Below, piece after piece: positions 36,451 to 46,256 of a DNA stretch of 64,000 nucleotides. The stretch's first letter is position 1; the number at the start of each line of letters is the position of its first letter. Made by a program: the position numbers and the translations under genes. The notes below the pieces were generated by a model. It did no database searches. It saw only the letters and a program-made list of their open reading frames with translations, and was not told the DNA's origin. Origin of the DNA: Clostridiales bacterium Firm_14 (GTDB lineage: Bacteria; Bacillota; Clostridia; Saccharofermentanales; Saccharofermentanaceae); assembly GCA_001604135.1 (NCBI GenBank), contig LVAT01000016.1:1-64000 (forward strand). The letters are read 5' to 3'.

Positions 36451-36469
36451 GAAACTGATAATCAATTTC
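36451..36469. promoter_or_regulatory. Fur/Zur-type operator
   Basis: GAAACTGATAATCAATTTC is palindromic except at three positions (GAAAnTGATnATCAnTTTC) and contains the TGATAATCA core of Fur-family boxes. It lies 3 bp upstream of the -35 box of the metal transporter promoter, so metal-dependent repression is likely. Confidence 0.7.
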
Positions 36470-36472
36470 ATA

Positions 36473-36501
36473 TTGACACTCCCCGCACGCGCTCCTATAA
36501 T
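36473..36501 (+). promoter_or_regulatory. Promoter of the metal ABC transporter
   Basis: Perfect TTGACA (36473-36478) and TATAAT (36496-36501) boxes with a 17-bp spacer lie 36 bp before the ATG of the ATPase gene. Confidence 0.9.
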
Positions 36502-36536
36502 ACTTTTCCGTACCCTATTAATAAGAAGAGGCATTA

Positions 36537-37245
<709 letters not shown>

Positions 37246-37253
<8 letters not shown>

Positions 37254-38079
37254 TATCCTGATCGAATCCCTCGCTTATCCCTTCGTAAGATACGCCCTGA
37301 TCGTCGGCGTTCTGATCGCGCTGTGCTCATCGCTTCTCGGCGTCATCCTTGTACTCAAGAGATTCTCATATATCGGAGACGGCTTGTCACACGTCGCATT
37401 CGGCGCGATGGCGATCGCAGCCGTTGTGGGCCTTGCTGACCAGATGGTCCTCACGCTCCCCATCACGATCCTTTGTGCGATCTTGCTCCTGTGGTCAGGC
37501 CAGAACGCAAAGATAAAGGGCGATGCGGCAATAGCCATGATCTCCGTCGGCGCCCTTGCATTCGGTTATCTCCTGATGAATATCTTCCCGACATCATCGA
37601 ATGTCGCAGGCGATGTATGCTCTTCACTCTTCGGATCTATGAAGATACTCACGCTGACTAAGACCGAGGTCGTCCTCTGTATCGTTCTGTCGATCGTTGT
37701 GGTAATAGCTTTTGTGCTTTTGTATAACAGGTTTTTCGCGGTCACATTCGATGAGAGCTTTGCAAAGGCCGTCGGCACGAAGACCAGACTTCTTAACTTT
37801 GTGATCGCAACGGTTATCGCGGTCATCATCGTTCTTGCAATGAACCTCGTAGGATCCCTGCTCGTATCCGCGCTCGTTATCTTCCCCGCGCTCTCCGCGA
37901 TGAGGATCTTCAAGAGCTTTAAGTCGGTTACGGTCTTCTCTGCAATACTTTCCGTCTTCTGCGCATTTACGGGTATCATTCTCTCGATCCTCTTCAATAC
38001 GCCCGTCGGATCAACGATCGTAATTACGGACATCGCTGCATTTGTGATCTGCTCTGTAATAGGAAAGATCCGGGGCTGA
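37246..38079 (+). CDS. Metal ABC transporter, permease subunit (ZnuB-like)
   Basis: The 277-residue permease of the ZnuB/MntB (ABC-3) family has about eight hydrophobic helices and family segments such as RFSYIGDGLSHVAFGAMA near residue 44 and MNLVGSLLVSALVIFPALSA near residue 200. The start overlaps the ATPase gene by 8 bp, which indicates translational coupling. The binding protein is missing from this locus. Its stop abuts the stop of the converging radical SAM gene, so the two ends touch at 38079/38080. Confidence 0.93.
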
Positions 38080-39423
38080 TCACTTCATATATTTCGACAT
38101 CGTCTCGCCCCAGAGACCGATACGTTCATAGGTAATGAGCTTGCAGAGCGCATCAGTCAGCTTGCCGAATTTCCTGTAGAAAAGATTGAACATCAGATAT
38201 GCAGCGCGCTGATCCTTCTTCTCCGGAATGCGCCTGATTATGTTCCTGAACGAATAGATCTTTTTATACATCCCGAGATAGCCTTTATAGAGGTCTTCCG
38301 GAGATATGTCCGAAGGCTTGTAGACTACGTTCGCCGTGTTGAAAAGGGACAGATCGTCTGTTAATATCCTGCCCTCTTCCTTCATCCTGTCATAGAGTTT
38401 TGTGCCGGGATAAGGCGTTAAGATGTGTGAGGTAACGGTCTCGATCTTATTCTTTACGATCCAGTCAAGTGTGTCCTTGAAGGTGTCTTTCGTATCTCCG
38501 TCGAGCCCGAAAACAAAACTTGCGTTGATCATGATGCCCCTGTCATGGATATTCCTGATCGCGCGCTCATAAGTGTCCGTGTGATTCTGGACTTTATGAA
38601 CATTGGATACGGCATTCTGGTTGATGCTCTCAAAGCCTATGAACAGGCCCTGGCAGCCGCTCTCCTTCATGAGATCTAAAAGCTCTTCATCGTATGCGGC
38701 ATTGATCGATACCGCAGCATTCCACCTGATATGAAGGTCCTTGAGCCTTGTAAGGAATTCGCGTGTCCACTTAGGATTACCGCAGAAGTTGTCATCTATT
38801 ATCATGATGTGCTTCTTATTTAGCATCCTTATCTCGTCCAAGACCACATCGATATCACGGTTGATGAACTGCTGGTCATTGCCGCTGTTGTAGCAGAAAT
38901 CGCACCTGAAAGGACATCCTCTGCTCGTGTGGATTATGTTGCAGTAAAGGTAATCCCTGTGATCGACCAGGTCATAGGCAGGACTTACGATGTCACCGGT
39001 GGTAAGCTTCCTGCAGCGGTAGATCTTCTTAAGACAGCCATTCTCAAGATCCTCCATGATCTGAGGCCAGGTGCCTTCTGCCGCGCCCACGCACAAAACG
39101 TCGAAAAGCCCGTCCTCTATCGTATTGAGCGCCGTTGTGATGTGTATCCCGCCGGCTACGACAGGGATGCCTTTTGCACGGTATGCTTTCGAGATCTCTA
39201 TGGCTCTCGGAAGAGCATCTACCGTTATGGAGATACCTACTATATCAGGAGAATCCGTAAGATCGATATCTCTGATGTTCTCGTTCTCGATCCTGATCTC
39301 ATGCCTGTCACGGATAATGTTGGCGATCGTAAGAAGTCCTAAAGGAGGCGACATGTGAAGCTTAAGATCCGTGTCGACGGGTCTTTTATGCATCCTTGGC
39401 ATTATGAGTTTAACGTAAGCCAT
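38080..39423 (-). CDS. B12-binding-type radical SAM protein
   Basis: The 447-residue enzyme starts with a cobalamin-binding-like domain (residues about 1-150), followed by a radical SAM core with the cluster motif CPFRCDFCYN (CxxxCxxC near residue 170), a MIIDDNFCGN segment and a C-terminal helical part. It probably methylates or rearranges a substrate after cleaving S-adenosylmethionine. It has no lipid- or magnesium-chelatase-specific marker, so the substrate is unknown. It converges with the metal permease and is upstream-adjacent to a small membrane protein (18 bp). Confidence 0.88.
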   Translation of the reverse strand: MAYVKLIMPRMHKRPVDTDLKLHMSPPLGLLTIANIIRDRHEIRIENENIRDIDLTDSPDIVGISITVDALPRAIEISKAYRAKGIPVVAGGIHITTALNTIEDGLFDVLCVGAAEGTWPQIMEDLENGCLKKIYRCRKLTTGDIVSPAYDLVDHRDYLYCNIIHTSRGCPFRCDFCYNSGNDQQFINRDIDVVLDEIRMLNKKHIMIIDDNFCGNPKWTREFLTRLKDLHIRWNAAVSINAAYDEELLDLMKESGCQGLFIGFESINQNAVSNVHKVQNHTDTYERAIRNIHDRGIMINASFVFGLDGDTKDTFKDTLDWIVKNKIETVTSHILTPYPGTKLYDRMKEEGRILTDDLSLFNTANVVYKPSDISPEDLYKGYLGMYKKIYSFRNIIRRIPEKKDQRAAYLMFNLFYRKFGKLTDALCKLITYERIGLWGETMSKYMK

Positions 39424-39441
39424 ATAACACCCCGTAAGAGC

Positions 39442-39819
39442 CTAGTGCATAGCGTTAATAAAGGCTGCTAACGATATGTAACCGTACAGGAGCACAACAG
39501 CCGCATCGAGGATATAAAGGACCATCAGGACCTTGCCGAAGAGACAATCCTTCTTATGCAGCCTGACACCGATCATCAAACCCCATGACGCAAAATAGGG
39601 AGCAAACACCATTAAATGCATCAGCAACATGATTACCATGCTGTTAAATATAGATCCATAAAGACGAGCGTAAATTCCGATATATAACAAGATCCAGAAC
39701 AAGGCCGGTACGCCGTATCTTAAAACAAGTGAGATTATGCAGTGTGCCTTTGCGCGCTCAGGCGTCATTCCGGCGCCTGCTGTGGCTAACTGTTCGTTGT
39801 CATAAATTGGCCGCGTCAT
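39442..39819 (-). CDS. Small membrane protein, unknown function
   Basis: A 125-residue protein starting at MTRPIYDNEQ (39819), with GGAGG 9 bp upstream; an earlier in-frame ATG lacks a ribosome site. Hydrophobic helices lie at about residues 30-50, 55-85 and 100-122. It is 18 bp upstream of the radical SAM gene and may share its transcript. No family is recognised. Confidence 0.7.
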   Translation of the reverse strand: MTRPIYDNEQLATAGAGMTPERAKAHCIISLVLRYGVPALFWILLYIGIYARLYGSIFNSMVIMLLMHLMVFAPYFASWGLMIGVRLHKKDCLFGKVLMVLYILDAAVVLLYGYISLAAFINAMH

Positions 39820-39941
39820 ACCCGGTACCTCCGTGATGCTATATTGCCTTATGGCAGTATAGTAACACGGCACACCGCGAATTTCAATAGATTTTTATCG
39901 TTATTCGATATTTATATGTTGAATAGCAACAACGTCCTTGT

Positions 39942-40766
39942 TCAGGCTCTGCCCTCTTTGAACATCTTCATCATCTCGTTCGTAAGGCTGTAGTCGTCGG
40001 GCTGGAGCTCGATATCTTCTCTGGTCCGCCACTCGGCGACCTTGAGCTCGCCCTCGTCCATATTGATCGTATCGTCACCGTCAACGTCGCAATAGAAACC
40101 CACCAGGATATCGTCGACGATGCCCCACGGCTGCGACTTGTAGTAGCGGATGTTCCTGACCTTAAGACCGGTCTCCTCCATCGCTTCACGCGCGACAGTC
40201 TCTTCTAATGTCTCGCCGATCTCGGTAAATCCTGCGACGAGCGCGAAATGCGCAAACCCCGTCTTGTACTTTGTCACAAGTATCTTGTCACCATTCGTGA
40301 TGCCGACGATAACGGCAGGCACGATGCGCGGGTAGATCACATTGCCGCATTCGCAGCGCAGCGCGCGCTCCCTATCGTCTATGTGCGTTTCCTTACCGCA
40401 GATACCGCAGTACTTATTTCCCCTGTACCAGTTTGCAAGCTGCAGAGCGGTAAATGCGAGGAACACGTTCTTCTTCTCTGCTATCCCTGAACGCCTGAAA
40501 GACCTGACATTAACGAATTCATAGCCATCGGGAAGCGCCATTGTCTCATCACGGGCGTCAAGGAAGAAATAGTAATCTTCGTCGACTGCGAAAAGATAGA
40601 TAAGCTTTTCGCGGCAATCGTCAGAAAAACTGCTTACACGCGGGAATTCCTCGCCCTTAACCAAAATGTCCTGATGCCTGAAGGCCATTACATAACTGTT
40701 GGCGTCAGGCTTTCTGGCTGGATAAAAATGATTATCCAGCTTGTGCGGAAATATATCTTGAATCAT
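39942..40766 (-). CDS. nudC: NADH pyrophosphatase, NUDIX family
   Basis: The enzyme cleaves NAD(H) or NAD-capped RNA into NMN and AMP. The 274-residue protein has an N-terminal domain, a zinc ribbon CGICGKETHIDDRE..CECG near residues 122-143 and a NUDIX box GFTEIGETLEETVAREAMEE (about 178-197), with a YKSQPWG motif after it, which marks the NudC group (SQPWPFPxS). Here SQPWG is shortened after Gly. It is the downstream gene of a minus-strand group that includes a PPOX protein (6 bp upstream) and a Dabb protein. Confidence 0.9.
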   Translation of the reverse strand: MIQDIFPHKLDNHFYPARKPDANSYVMAFRHQDILVKGEEFPRVSSFSDDCREKLIYLFAVDEDYYFFLDARDETMALPDGYEFVNVRSFRRSGIAEKKNVFLAFTALQLANWYRGNKYCGICGKETHIDDRERALRCECGNVIYPRIVPAVIVGITNGDKILVTKYKTGFAHFALVAGFTEIGETLEETVAREAMEETGLKVRNIRYYKSQPWGIVDDILVGFYCDVDGDDTINMDEGELKVAEWRTREDIELQPDDYSLTNEMMKMFKEGRA

Positions 40767-40772
40767 AAGATC

Positions 40773-41180
40773 TTAGAACTTGATCGTTTCCTGAGGGCCT
40801 GCAAAAGAGCTGAATGTAGCTTCTGCATTCTTAAAGTAGAGGACCTGTGTGTTGTCGTCATCCGGATCGTACATGGACTTAAGCTGCGGGAGCTTCTCTA
40901 ACATAGCGACCTTAACATCACGGTTGTCATCGTTGATGAGTTCGCCTGCTACACGGAGCCATACGCCTGTCTGGAAATCGAATGCGCAGATCTCTGCCTT
41001 CGGATTAGCTGCGAGCTGCTTTGAAACGGGCTTAACCTTGCCTGTCTGGATGTAGAGCTTGCCGTCGTAAATGAGAGCCGTGCCAAAAGGTCTTACTCTC
41101 GGCTGATCGCCCTCAACTGTTGCCAGATAATAAGTCTGTGTCTTGTCCAAAAATTCGAGAACTTTTTCTAATCCTTCCAT
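40773..41180 (-). CDS. Pyridoxamine 5'-phosphate oxidase family flavoprotein
   Basis: The 135-residue protein has the split beta-barrel layout of the PPOX class: YYLATVEGDQPRVRPFG at residues 17-33, TGKVKPVSKQL near 66 and a C-terminal NAEATFSSF segment. Members bind FMN, F420 or heme and reduce various compounds; the PRVRPFG strand and KPVSKQL helix are the usual flavin-contact elements. It lies in an apparent operon with NudC (7 bp spacing) and a Dabb protein. Confidence 0.88.
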   Translation of the reverse strand: MEGLEKVLEFLDKTQTYYLATVEGDQPRVRPFGTALIYDGKLYIQTGKVKPVSKQLAANPKAEICAFDFQTGVWLRVAGELINDDNRDVKVAMLEKLPQLKSMYDPDDDNTQVLYFKNAEATFSSFAGPQETIKF

Positions 41181-41212
41181 AACCCTGTTTCCTTTCCTGG
41201 AATTTGAAATAA

Positions 41213-41515
41213 TTATACCAAATAATCGAAACTGCTCCTGACCTTAACGAATGGTCTTACCTTAGTATTAGCGACCTCAACGTGGAGAGGATTTGATGAA
41301 TATCCTTTCAAGGCTTCCTCGCTCTCGAAAAGTGAATCGAGCATCGAATCTCCTGAAGAACTTGCTAATCTTTCAGTGTTTACCTTGATCTCGATGAGGC
41401 CGGGGATCTTACCGGAAAGTCCTTCCAGACCTGCCTTGATGCCGGCCTTGATATCAGCTTTCTCAGCTTCTGAAAATTCGTCCTTAAGAGTCCAAACTAT
41501 TACGTGTCTGACCAT
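41213..41515 (-). CDS. Dabb family (stress-responsive alpha/beta barrel) protein
   Basis: The 100-residue protein has the Dabb layout: MVRHVIVWTLKDE strand at the start, a long helix, an IPGLIEIKVNTER strand, a LFESEEALKGYSSNPLH helix and a C-terminal VRSSFDYLV strand. Such small dimers bind a variety of small molecules. Its stop is 32 bp before the PPOX gene, and it starts 2 bp after the stop of the SPFH-like gene, so an operon is likely. Confidence 0.9.
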   Translation of the reverse strand: MVRHVIVWTLKDEFSEAEKADIKAGIKAGLEGLSGKIPGLIEIKVNTERLASSSGDSMLDSLFESEEALKGYSSNPLHVEVANTKVRPFVKVRSSFDYLV

Positions 41516-41517
41516 TA

Positions 41518-42315
41518 TCAGCCCTCCTGTTCAAGTGTGATCTCACCAATGAACATGCCGCCTTCGATGCCGGTCTCGCCGAACCTCCTTGTGAGAGCTC
41601 CGAAAATAATGCCGGCCCAGGACTTCTGGTCGTTCAAAGGATTGCCTGTAAGCTTCGTGAGCTCTTCAACATAGATCCTGTCGATCTGAGACTTTAAGTT
41701 TCCGATCGTCGGCTCCATGCCGAAAAGCTTCTTATCAACGATCTTGCCGTAGAATCTGCCGTGGCCTCTTACGGGAACGGTTGTGCCCGTTGTGCTATCG
41801 GTAAACATTACGACTGAAGATTCAAAATCCCAATTGTAACCGTCGGCAGGTACCGGCTGGTTCGGATCTTCGTAAGCCTTTCCGTTCAATGATTCGATGA
41901 AGGCTTCGCTCTCGGGCGTCAGCTCAAATTCATTTACTTTGAGGGATATCCTGTTGATGCCCCGCGATTCCAGAGACTCCTTGATCTTCTTTTCAAATTC
42001 GGAGGTTCTGGCATTATTCAGGTTGTCGAAAGAACGCTGTCCGGAAAGCGATGCCGTAACATCGGCAACTATATTCTCCAGGAATCCTGCGATCTTTTCT
42101 TTGGAAGTCAGGCCGTTCAACTTGCCCGTATCCTCGATCCTGAGCTTGGACTCGCCGGTATATGTAAAGAACACGTCGCACTTATATGCTGCGTCAGTAA
42201 ACTTAAGCGGTTCCTTGCCTCCGAAATCAAGAACAAAGCTGTCATCAGGATCGATACCGTTGGCGCGAAGTTCTTTATCGGCGGAGTTTCCCTTAAACAT
42301 GTCAAATAATCCCAT
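41518..42315 (-). CDS. SPFH-like domain protein
   Basis: A 265-residue protein starting at MGLFDMFKGNS (42315), since the frame's longer N-terminus lacks a ribosome site. Residues about 40-180 match the layout of SPFH proteins of the YdjI/virion-core group: a beta-strand entry FVLDFGGKEPLKFTDAAYKCDVFFTYTG, a helix with KEKIAGFLENIVADVTASL and a LKVNEFELTPESEAFIE strand. There is no transmembrane helix. It lies directly upstream of the Dabb gene. The call rests on overall pattern only. Confidence 0.6.
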   Translation of the reverse strand: MGLFDMFKGNSADKELRANGIDPDDSFVLDFGGKEPLKFTDAAYKCDVFFTYTGESKLRIEDTGKLNGLTSKEKIAGFLENIVADVTASLSGQRSFDNLNNARTSEFEKKIKESLESRGINRISLKVNEFELTPESEAFIESLNGKAYEDPNQPVPADGYNWDFESSVVMFTDSTTGTTVPVRGHGRFYGKIVDKKLFGMEPTIGNLKSQIDRIYVEELTKLTGNPLNDQKSWAGIIFGALTRRFGETGIEGGMFIGEITLEQEG

Positions 42316-42386
42316 GGTCAGACCTCCATTCAAAAGTTACCGTAATTATATCATTGAGGTTCTTCTGATTTAGGGACAAACACAAG

Positions 42387-42418
42387 GGCCGCCGGAACTT
42401 AAACGTTGCGGCAGCCCC
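42387..42418 (-). terminator. Terminator of the 42456 gene
   Basis: GGGCTGCCGCAAC and GTTCCGGCGGCCC (12 of 13 pairs) form a stem on the minus strand, about 38 bp after the stop. The tail TTGTGTTTG is only moderately T-rich. Confidence 0.7.
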
Positions 42419-42455
42419 TGCATATATATACGGCACTTCCCCCCTCGAAGTGTAT

Positions 42456-42926
42456 TTAGTGGCAGTTTATTGAAGCTGTGGCAGCCCGGGCAGCCGGGAG
42501 ATAGCCGAACATGAATATTCCGCCGACCGCGAGGATAAATACCAGAGCTACGCATCCGAAGACGATAGCGGCGACTTTATGCTTTCCGGCTTTGACATCT
42601 TCGCCGGCGTCCCTGTAGGACTTGGTCTTATAGATGCTTGCTGCAAGGCCGATGAGGATCACATCCGGGATGGCCATGGCGACTGCGTATTCGGCAAGAC
42701 CTGCCGGAAGAGCCAGCTTTATCTCATCCGCCTTGTTCTCTTCAAAGCCCATGACGCAGTTGATCTCGACATCTACGGCCTCAACATAGTGAGGGTCGTT
42801 CCTTCTTTGATATGAAGGCATTTCGGACCGCACTGCATAGATTAAGACAAAGATATTGAGTGCGAGGATTATCGTAACTGCCAGAAAAATGTAGATCTTC
42901 TTCCACAAAGCCATAGGTGTTTTCAT
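42456..42926 (-). CDS. Membrane protein with three helices, unknown function
   Basis: A 156-residue protein from MKTPMALWKK (42926), with AAAGGAG 9 bp upstream; a longer frame without ribosome site is rejected. Hydrophobic helices lie at about residues 9-32, 77-97 and 121-143. The C-terminal part is Ala-rich. It is divergent from the TetR gene across a 134-bp gap and might be under its control. No family is recognised. Confidence 0.7.
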   Translation of the reverse strand: MKTPMALWKKIYIFLAVTIILALNIFVLIYAVRSEMPSYQRRNDPHYVEAVDVEINCVMGFEENKADEIKLALPAGLAEYAVAMAIPDVILIGLAASIYKTKSYRDAGEDVKAGKHKVAAIVFGCVALVFILAVGGIFMFGYLPAARAATASINCH

Positions 42927-43060
42927 GTGCCGGTCTCCTTTTGGTTTCTTCAAAATTGTTCCTTTGCCCTTATATACAAATAGAGGGAGCGAAATGTTGC
43001 ACAGAAAAATGAAGCGTGGTAATATCATTATTGAACGCGTACAATAATCGAGGTCAGAAC

Positions 43061-43636
43061 ATGCAAAAGGACGTAAAACTGGGCATTACAAAGGATAAAC
43101 TGATCGACGCTACTTTCGAGCTGATGGAAGAAGCTGACGACCCGCTCAACGTGACATCAAGGCAGATCGCAGAGCGCGCCGGCGTTAAGCCCTCCATGAT
43201 CAACTACTGCTTCGGTTCACGCGAGAACCTTATTTATCAGACCTTCCAGAAACAGTATCTGGATTTCCTGAAGGAGGAGCCCATCGCCGAACTGATCGCG
43301 TCGGACATAGCGCCCAAGGACCTTTTGAAAAAGCTCCATTTCACCGTCGCAAAGTGCCTTGTGGAAAACCCCAAGTTCACAAAGGCGATCTCGCCGTTCG
43401 TGCTTTTCGAGCGCGACCTGTCAAAAGAATCCTTCAGCTTCCCTTACGTTAAGAAGCACTATGCGGGCAGGAAGACCGACCGCGAGTGCCGCCTGATCGC
43501 ATACGAACTGTCTTCCATGATGCAGCTCATGATCTGCCGCAAGGACAACCTCAAACGCGACTTCGGAATCGATCTGGATAATGACAAAGAACTTATGAAA
43601 TATATCGATATGAGGATCGACCTCCTGCTTGCGTGA
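43061..43636 (+). CDS. TetR family regulator
   Basis: The 191-residue protein has an N-terminal helix-turn-helix (LIDATFELMEE then TSRQIAERAGVKPSMINYCFGSRENLIY, residues about 13-60) and a C-terminal ligand-binding helical part. The start at 43061 is preferred over one 45 bp upstream, since a GAGGTC site lies 9 bp before it. The gene overlaps the start of the phosphotransferase-like gene, so both are on one transcript. It may sense an antibiotic or related compound. Confidence 0.9.
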   Translation: MQKDVKLGITKDKLIDATFELMEEADDPLNVTSRQIAERAGVKPSMINYCFGSRENLIYQTFQKQYLDFLKEEPIAELIASDIAPKDLLKKLHFTVAKCLVENPKFTKAISPFVLFERDLSKESFSFPYVKKHYAGRKTDRECRLIAYELSSMMQLMICRKDNLKRDFGIDLDNDKELMKYIDMRIDLLLA

Positions 43637-43637
43637 T

Positions 43638-45968
43638 ATGAAATACATCTTTGAACTAAGAACCATACCTTCTTCAGAGCTCGAAAAGTGCGGCGGCAAA
43701 GCATCGTCACTGTCTTTGATGATGCAGAACCTGAAGATGAACATACCTTCCGGATACGTAATCACCGCGGATGCTTTTCGCGACGGGAAAATAACAGAAG
43801 AAGCAAACGCAGAGCTTAATGCGGTAATCGCAAAGCTGGACCGCCTTAAGACTTATGCAGTCAGGTCTTCCGCAATCGGCGAAGACGACGCGGGCAATTC
43901 ATTTGCAGGACAGTATGAGACATTGACCGATCTGATGGTCCCCGGAATCAGGGACGCTGTTAATCAAGTCGCCGCATCTGCCAAAAATGCGCGCGTCGAG
44001 AACTATAAGGCGCAGAACGATATCTCAAGTGAAGGCATCGGCGTCGTGATCCAGGAGTTCATTAAGGCTGACTATGCGGGCGTCATATTCACCTCCGATG
44101 CCCTGACCGGAAAAGACGATTACCTGATCGGCAACTACGTCCGCGGCGAAGGCGAGAAACTCGTGTCCGGCGCGGAGAACGCCGAAGTATTTAAAATCGG
44201 CGCGCTGGAGTATTCCTACGAAGGCAATCCCGAGCTTGCCCGCTACTCAAAAACGCTGCGCAGATACTGCCTCGCGATACGCTTTTTTTACGGCGTTCCG
44301 ATGGACATCGAATGGGCCGTAAAAGGCTCTAAAGTCTACATTCTGCAGGCCCGTCCGATCACTACGCTGACAAGGCTCGATATTAAGAACTACGACGTAA
44401 ACGGCACCAGATCAGGCTCAAAGCTCCTGACCAAGACCAACGTCGGCGAGATCTTCATGAATCCCGTAAGCCCCATGACCTTCAGCGTTCTGGAGAAGAT
44501 CAACGAATTCCTGGGGCTCCCTGACTGGCTCGAAAACGTCTGCGGCCAGGCGTACATGAACGTATCGGTCATGTGCTCTCTGATGGTGAGCTTCGGAAGG
44601 AGCCGCGAGAAGGCCTACGAGACCGTAAAAGACCTGGTCGGCGGCATTCCCGAAGGCTGTGAGATCCCCATATCGCCCTTTGACAAAAAGGCTTTCAGGA
44701 AGAATCTTTTTCACCTCTTCTTCCCTAAGGAAAAGTCGAAGCTTACGAAAAAGCAGAAGCACGAGATGGTGGCAAATCTTCATATCATTTCCGAGGAGCT
44801 CATCGGGCGGATAAAGACTATCGGTTCGAACGCTGAGCTCATGGCATTGTGGGATGAGGTTCTCCAGCCTAAGTTAAATGACGGCCTTGCTTCGATCCTG
44901 GCCGAGAGCGGAACGTCACTGGTGCCTCTTTTCAGCCTGCGCAAAAAGATCTCGGAGATCGCCGGCGAAGACATGGCAAACCGCCTCTGCACGGGTTCTC
45001 TTGGCATTATCGAGTGCATGAAGCCCACCCTGCTCTTGGAAGACGTTGCCTCAGGCAAGATGTCGCGTGAAGATTACATCCGCGAATGCGGCCACAGGTC
45101 CGCTGACGAGATGGAACTCATGGCGCCGCGCCCCTATGAAGAACCTTCATTCATTGATACTCTGCTCAAGGACCGCGCCGCTTCTTCAGCTGATCTTCGC
45201 GCGATGCAGGAACACCAGAAGGCTTCCTACGAAGAGGCTCTCGCGGAGTTCAAGCAGAAGTATCCTTCCAAACGCAAGTGGATCGATAAGGAGATCGGCA
45301 AATTCATCCATGCGAATGTTTTTCGCGAGGACATAAGAAGCAAGGGCGTAAGGATCTTCTGCGTATTCAGGGAATACTGCCTTAAGGCAGGCGAATTAAA
45401 CGGTCTTGGCGAAGATATCTTCATGCTGAGCTACAAGGAAATGTTCGCTCTTCTGAAGGGCGACAAGACCGCCGTCTCATATATCCCCGCGCGCAAGGAG
45501 ACCTTCGCCGGATACCTTAATAATCCGGGCTTCCCGAGCCTCATCGTCGGCAGATTCGATCCGGAGAAATGGATGGCTGATCCTGCTAGACGATACGATT
45601 ACTATGTCAGCGGCCGTCCTTCGCAGGATGATGAAGCATCCGATATCAAGGGCTTTGCGGGCGCTGCAGGCATCGTCACCGGAACCGTCCGCGTGATCGA
45701 TGACATAAGCGGCATCGGCAAGCTTAAGCAGGGTGAGATCCTTGTTACCCGCGCCACTAATATCGGCTGGACAGTCGCTTTCCACAAGGTTTCTGCGATC
45801 GTCACGGACATCGGCGCACCCCTGTCGCACGCTGCGATCGTCGCCCGTGAATTCGGAATTCCCGCCGTTGTCGGGTGCTCCAATGCGACCACGGTACTTA
45901 AGACCGGCGACGTTGTTACCGTCGACGGTGAGAAGGGCACGGTAACGATCGTTAACCGCGCTGTGTGA
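43638..45968 (+). CDS. PEP-utilising phosphotransferase related to rifampicin phosphotransferase
   Basis: The 776-residue protein has three parts: an ATP-grasp PPDK-type nucleotide domain (GGKASSLSLMMQNLK at the start; SAIGEDDAGNSFAGQYET near 75), a long helical middle part (about 270-665) and a swivelling phospho-His domain with GAPLSHAAIVAREFGIPAVVG, whose catalytic His is residue 731. This layout is that of rifampicin phosphotransferase (Rph) and PEP synthase relatives; the middle resembles Rph more than PEP synthase because no PEP-binding TIM barrel is seen. The usual Rph Gly-Gly before SHAA is here Ala-Pro. The TetR gene overlaps its start. ATG at 43638 is preferred over TTG at 43629. 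Confidence 0.85.
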   Translation: MKYIFELRTIPSSELEKCGGKASSLSLMMQNLKMNIPSGYVITADAFRDGKITEEANAELNAVIAKLDRLKTYAVRSSAIGEDDAGNSFAGQYETLTDLMVPGIRDAVNQVAASAKNARVENYKAQNDISSEGIGVVIQEFIKADYAGVIFTSDALTGKDDYLIGNYVRGEGEKLVSGAENAEVFKIGALEYSYEGNPELARYSKTLRRYCLAIRFFYGVPMDIEWAVKGSKVYILQARPITTLTRLDIKNYDVNGTRSGSKLLTKTNVGEIFMNPVSPMTFSVLEKINEFLGLPDWLENVCGQAYMNVSVMCSLMVSFGRSREKAYETVKDLVGGIPEGCEIPISPFDKKAFRKNLFHLFFPKEKSKLTKKQKHEMVANLHIISEELIGRIKTIGSNAELMALWDEVLQPKLNDGLASILAESGTSLVPLFSLRKKISEIAGEDMANRLCTGSLGIIECMKPTLLLEDVASGKMSREDYIRECGHRSADEMELMAPRPYEEPSFIDTLLKDRAASSADLRAMQEHQKASYEEALAEFKQKYPSKRKWIDKEIGKFIHANVFREDIRSKGVRIFCVFREYCLKAGELNGLGEDIFMLSYKEMFALLKGDKTAVSYIPARKETFAGYLNNPGFPSLIVGRFDPEKWMADPARRYDYYVSGRPSQDDEASDIKGFAGAAGIVTGTVRVIDDISGIGKLKQGEILVTRATNIGWTVAFHKVSAIVTDIGAPLSHAAIVAREFGIPAVVGCSNATTVLKTGDVVTVDGEKGTVTIVNRAV

Positions 45969-45972
45969 GCTG

Positions 45973-46090
45973 TTCCACTATCGCAATGTAAACCATTCCA
46001 CTATCGCTAACGGCATTTTCTAAGGCAAAAAAGATAGAAAAAGGCGATTTTCTATCTTAAAGGCAATTTTTTCGGGCAAATGAGATAGTG
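45973..46090. repeat. Paired-word array B (CTATC / GATAG)
   Basis: TTCCACTATCGC is repeated at 45973-45984 and 45996-46007 (23-bp period). Then CTATC and GATAG pairs span 37 bp each (46001-46037 and 46052-46088), 51 bp apart, with GGCA and GGCAAA words in matching positions. Nested inside is a hairpin AAGATAGAAAA with TTTTCTATCTT (46031-46058). The outer CACTATC and GATAGTG (45999-46090) span 92 bp. Confidence 0.75.
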
Positions 46091-46156
46091 ACGGCCGGAA
46101 AAACAAGAAAATTGTTGACGTTGCTGATTCGAAGACCTTCCGAATTGTGATGTTTG

Positions 46157-46180
46157 CTTGATATTTTCGATTATATCAAG
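46157..46180. promoter_or_regulatory. Palindromic candidate operator before the lipoprotein trio
   Basis: CTTGATAT (46157-46164) and ATATCAAG (46173-46180) are exact inverse copies with an 8-bp centre, 77 bp before the first lipoprotein start. A further ATATCAAG occurs at the ribosome site regions of the first and second lipoproteins. Confidence 0.45.
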
Positions 46181-46256
46181 ATGATAAAATATATTTGATG
46201 CGGCAAAAAGCCGTCTATATCAAGGAATAAAGGGTGTTTTCGAAAGGGGTGTGGAA

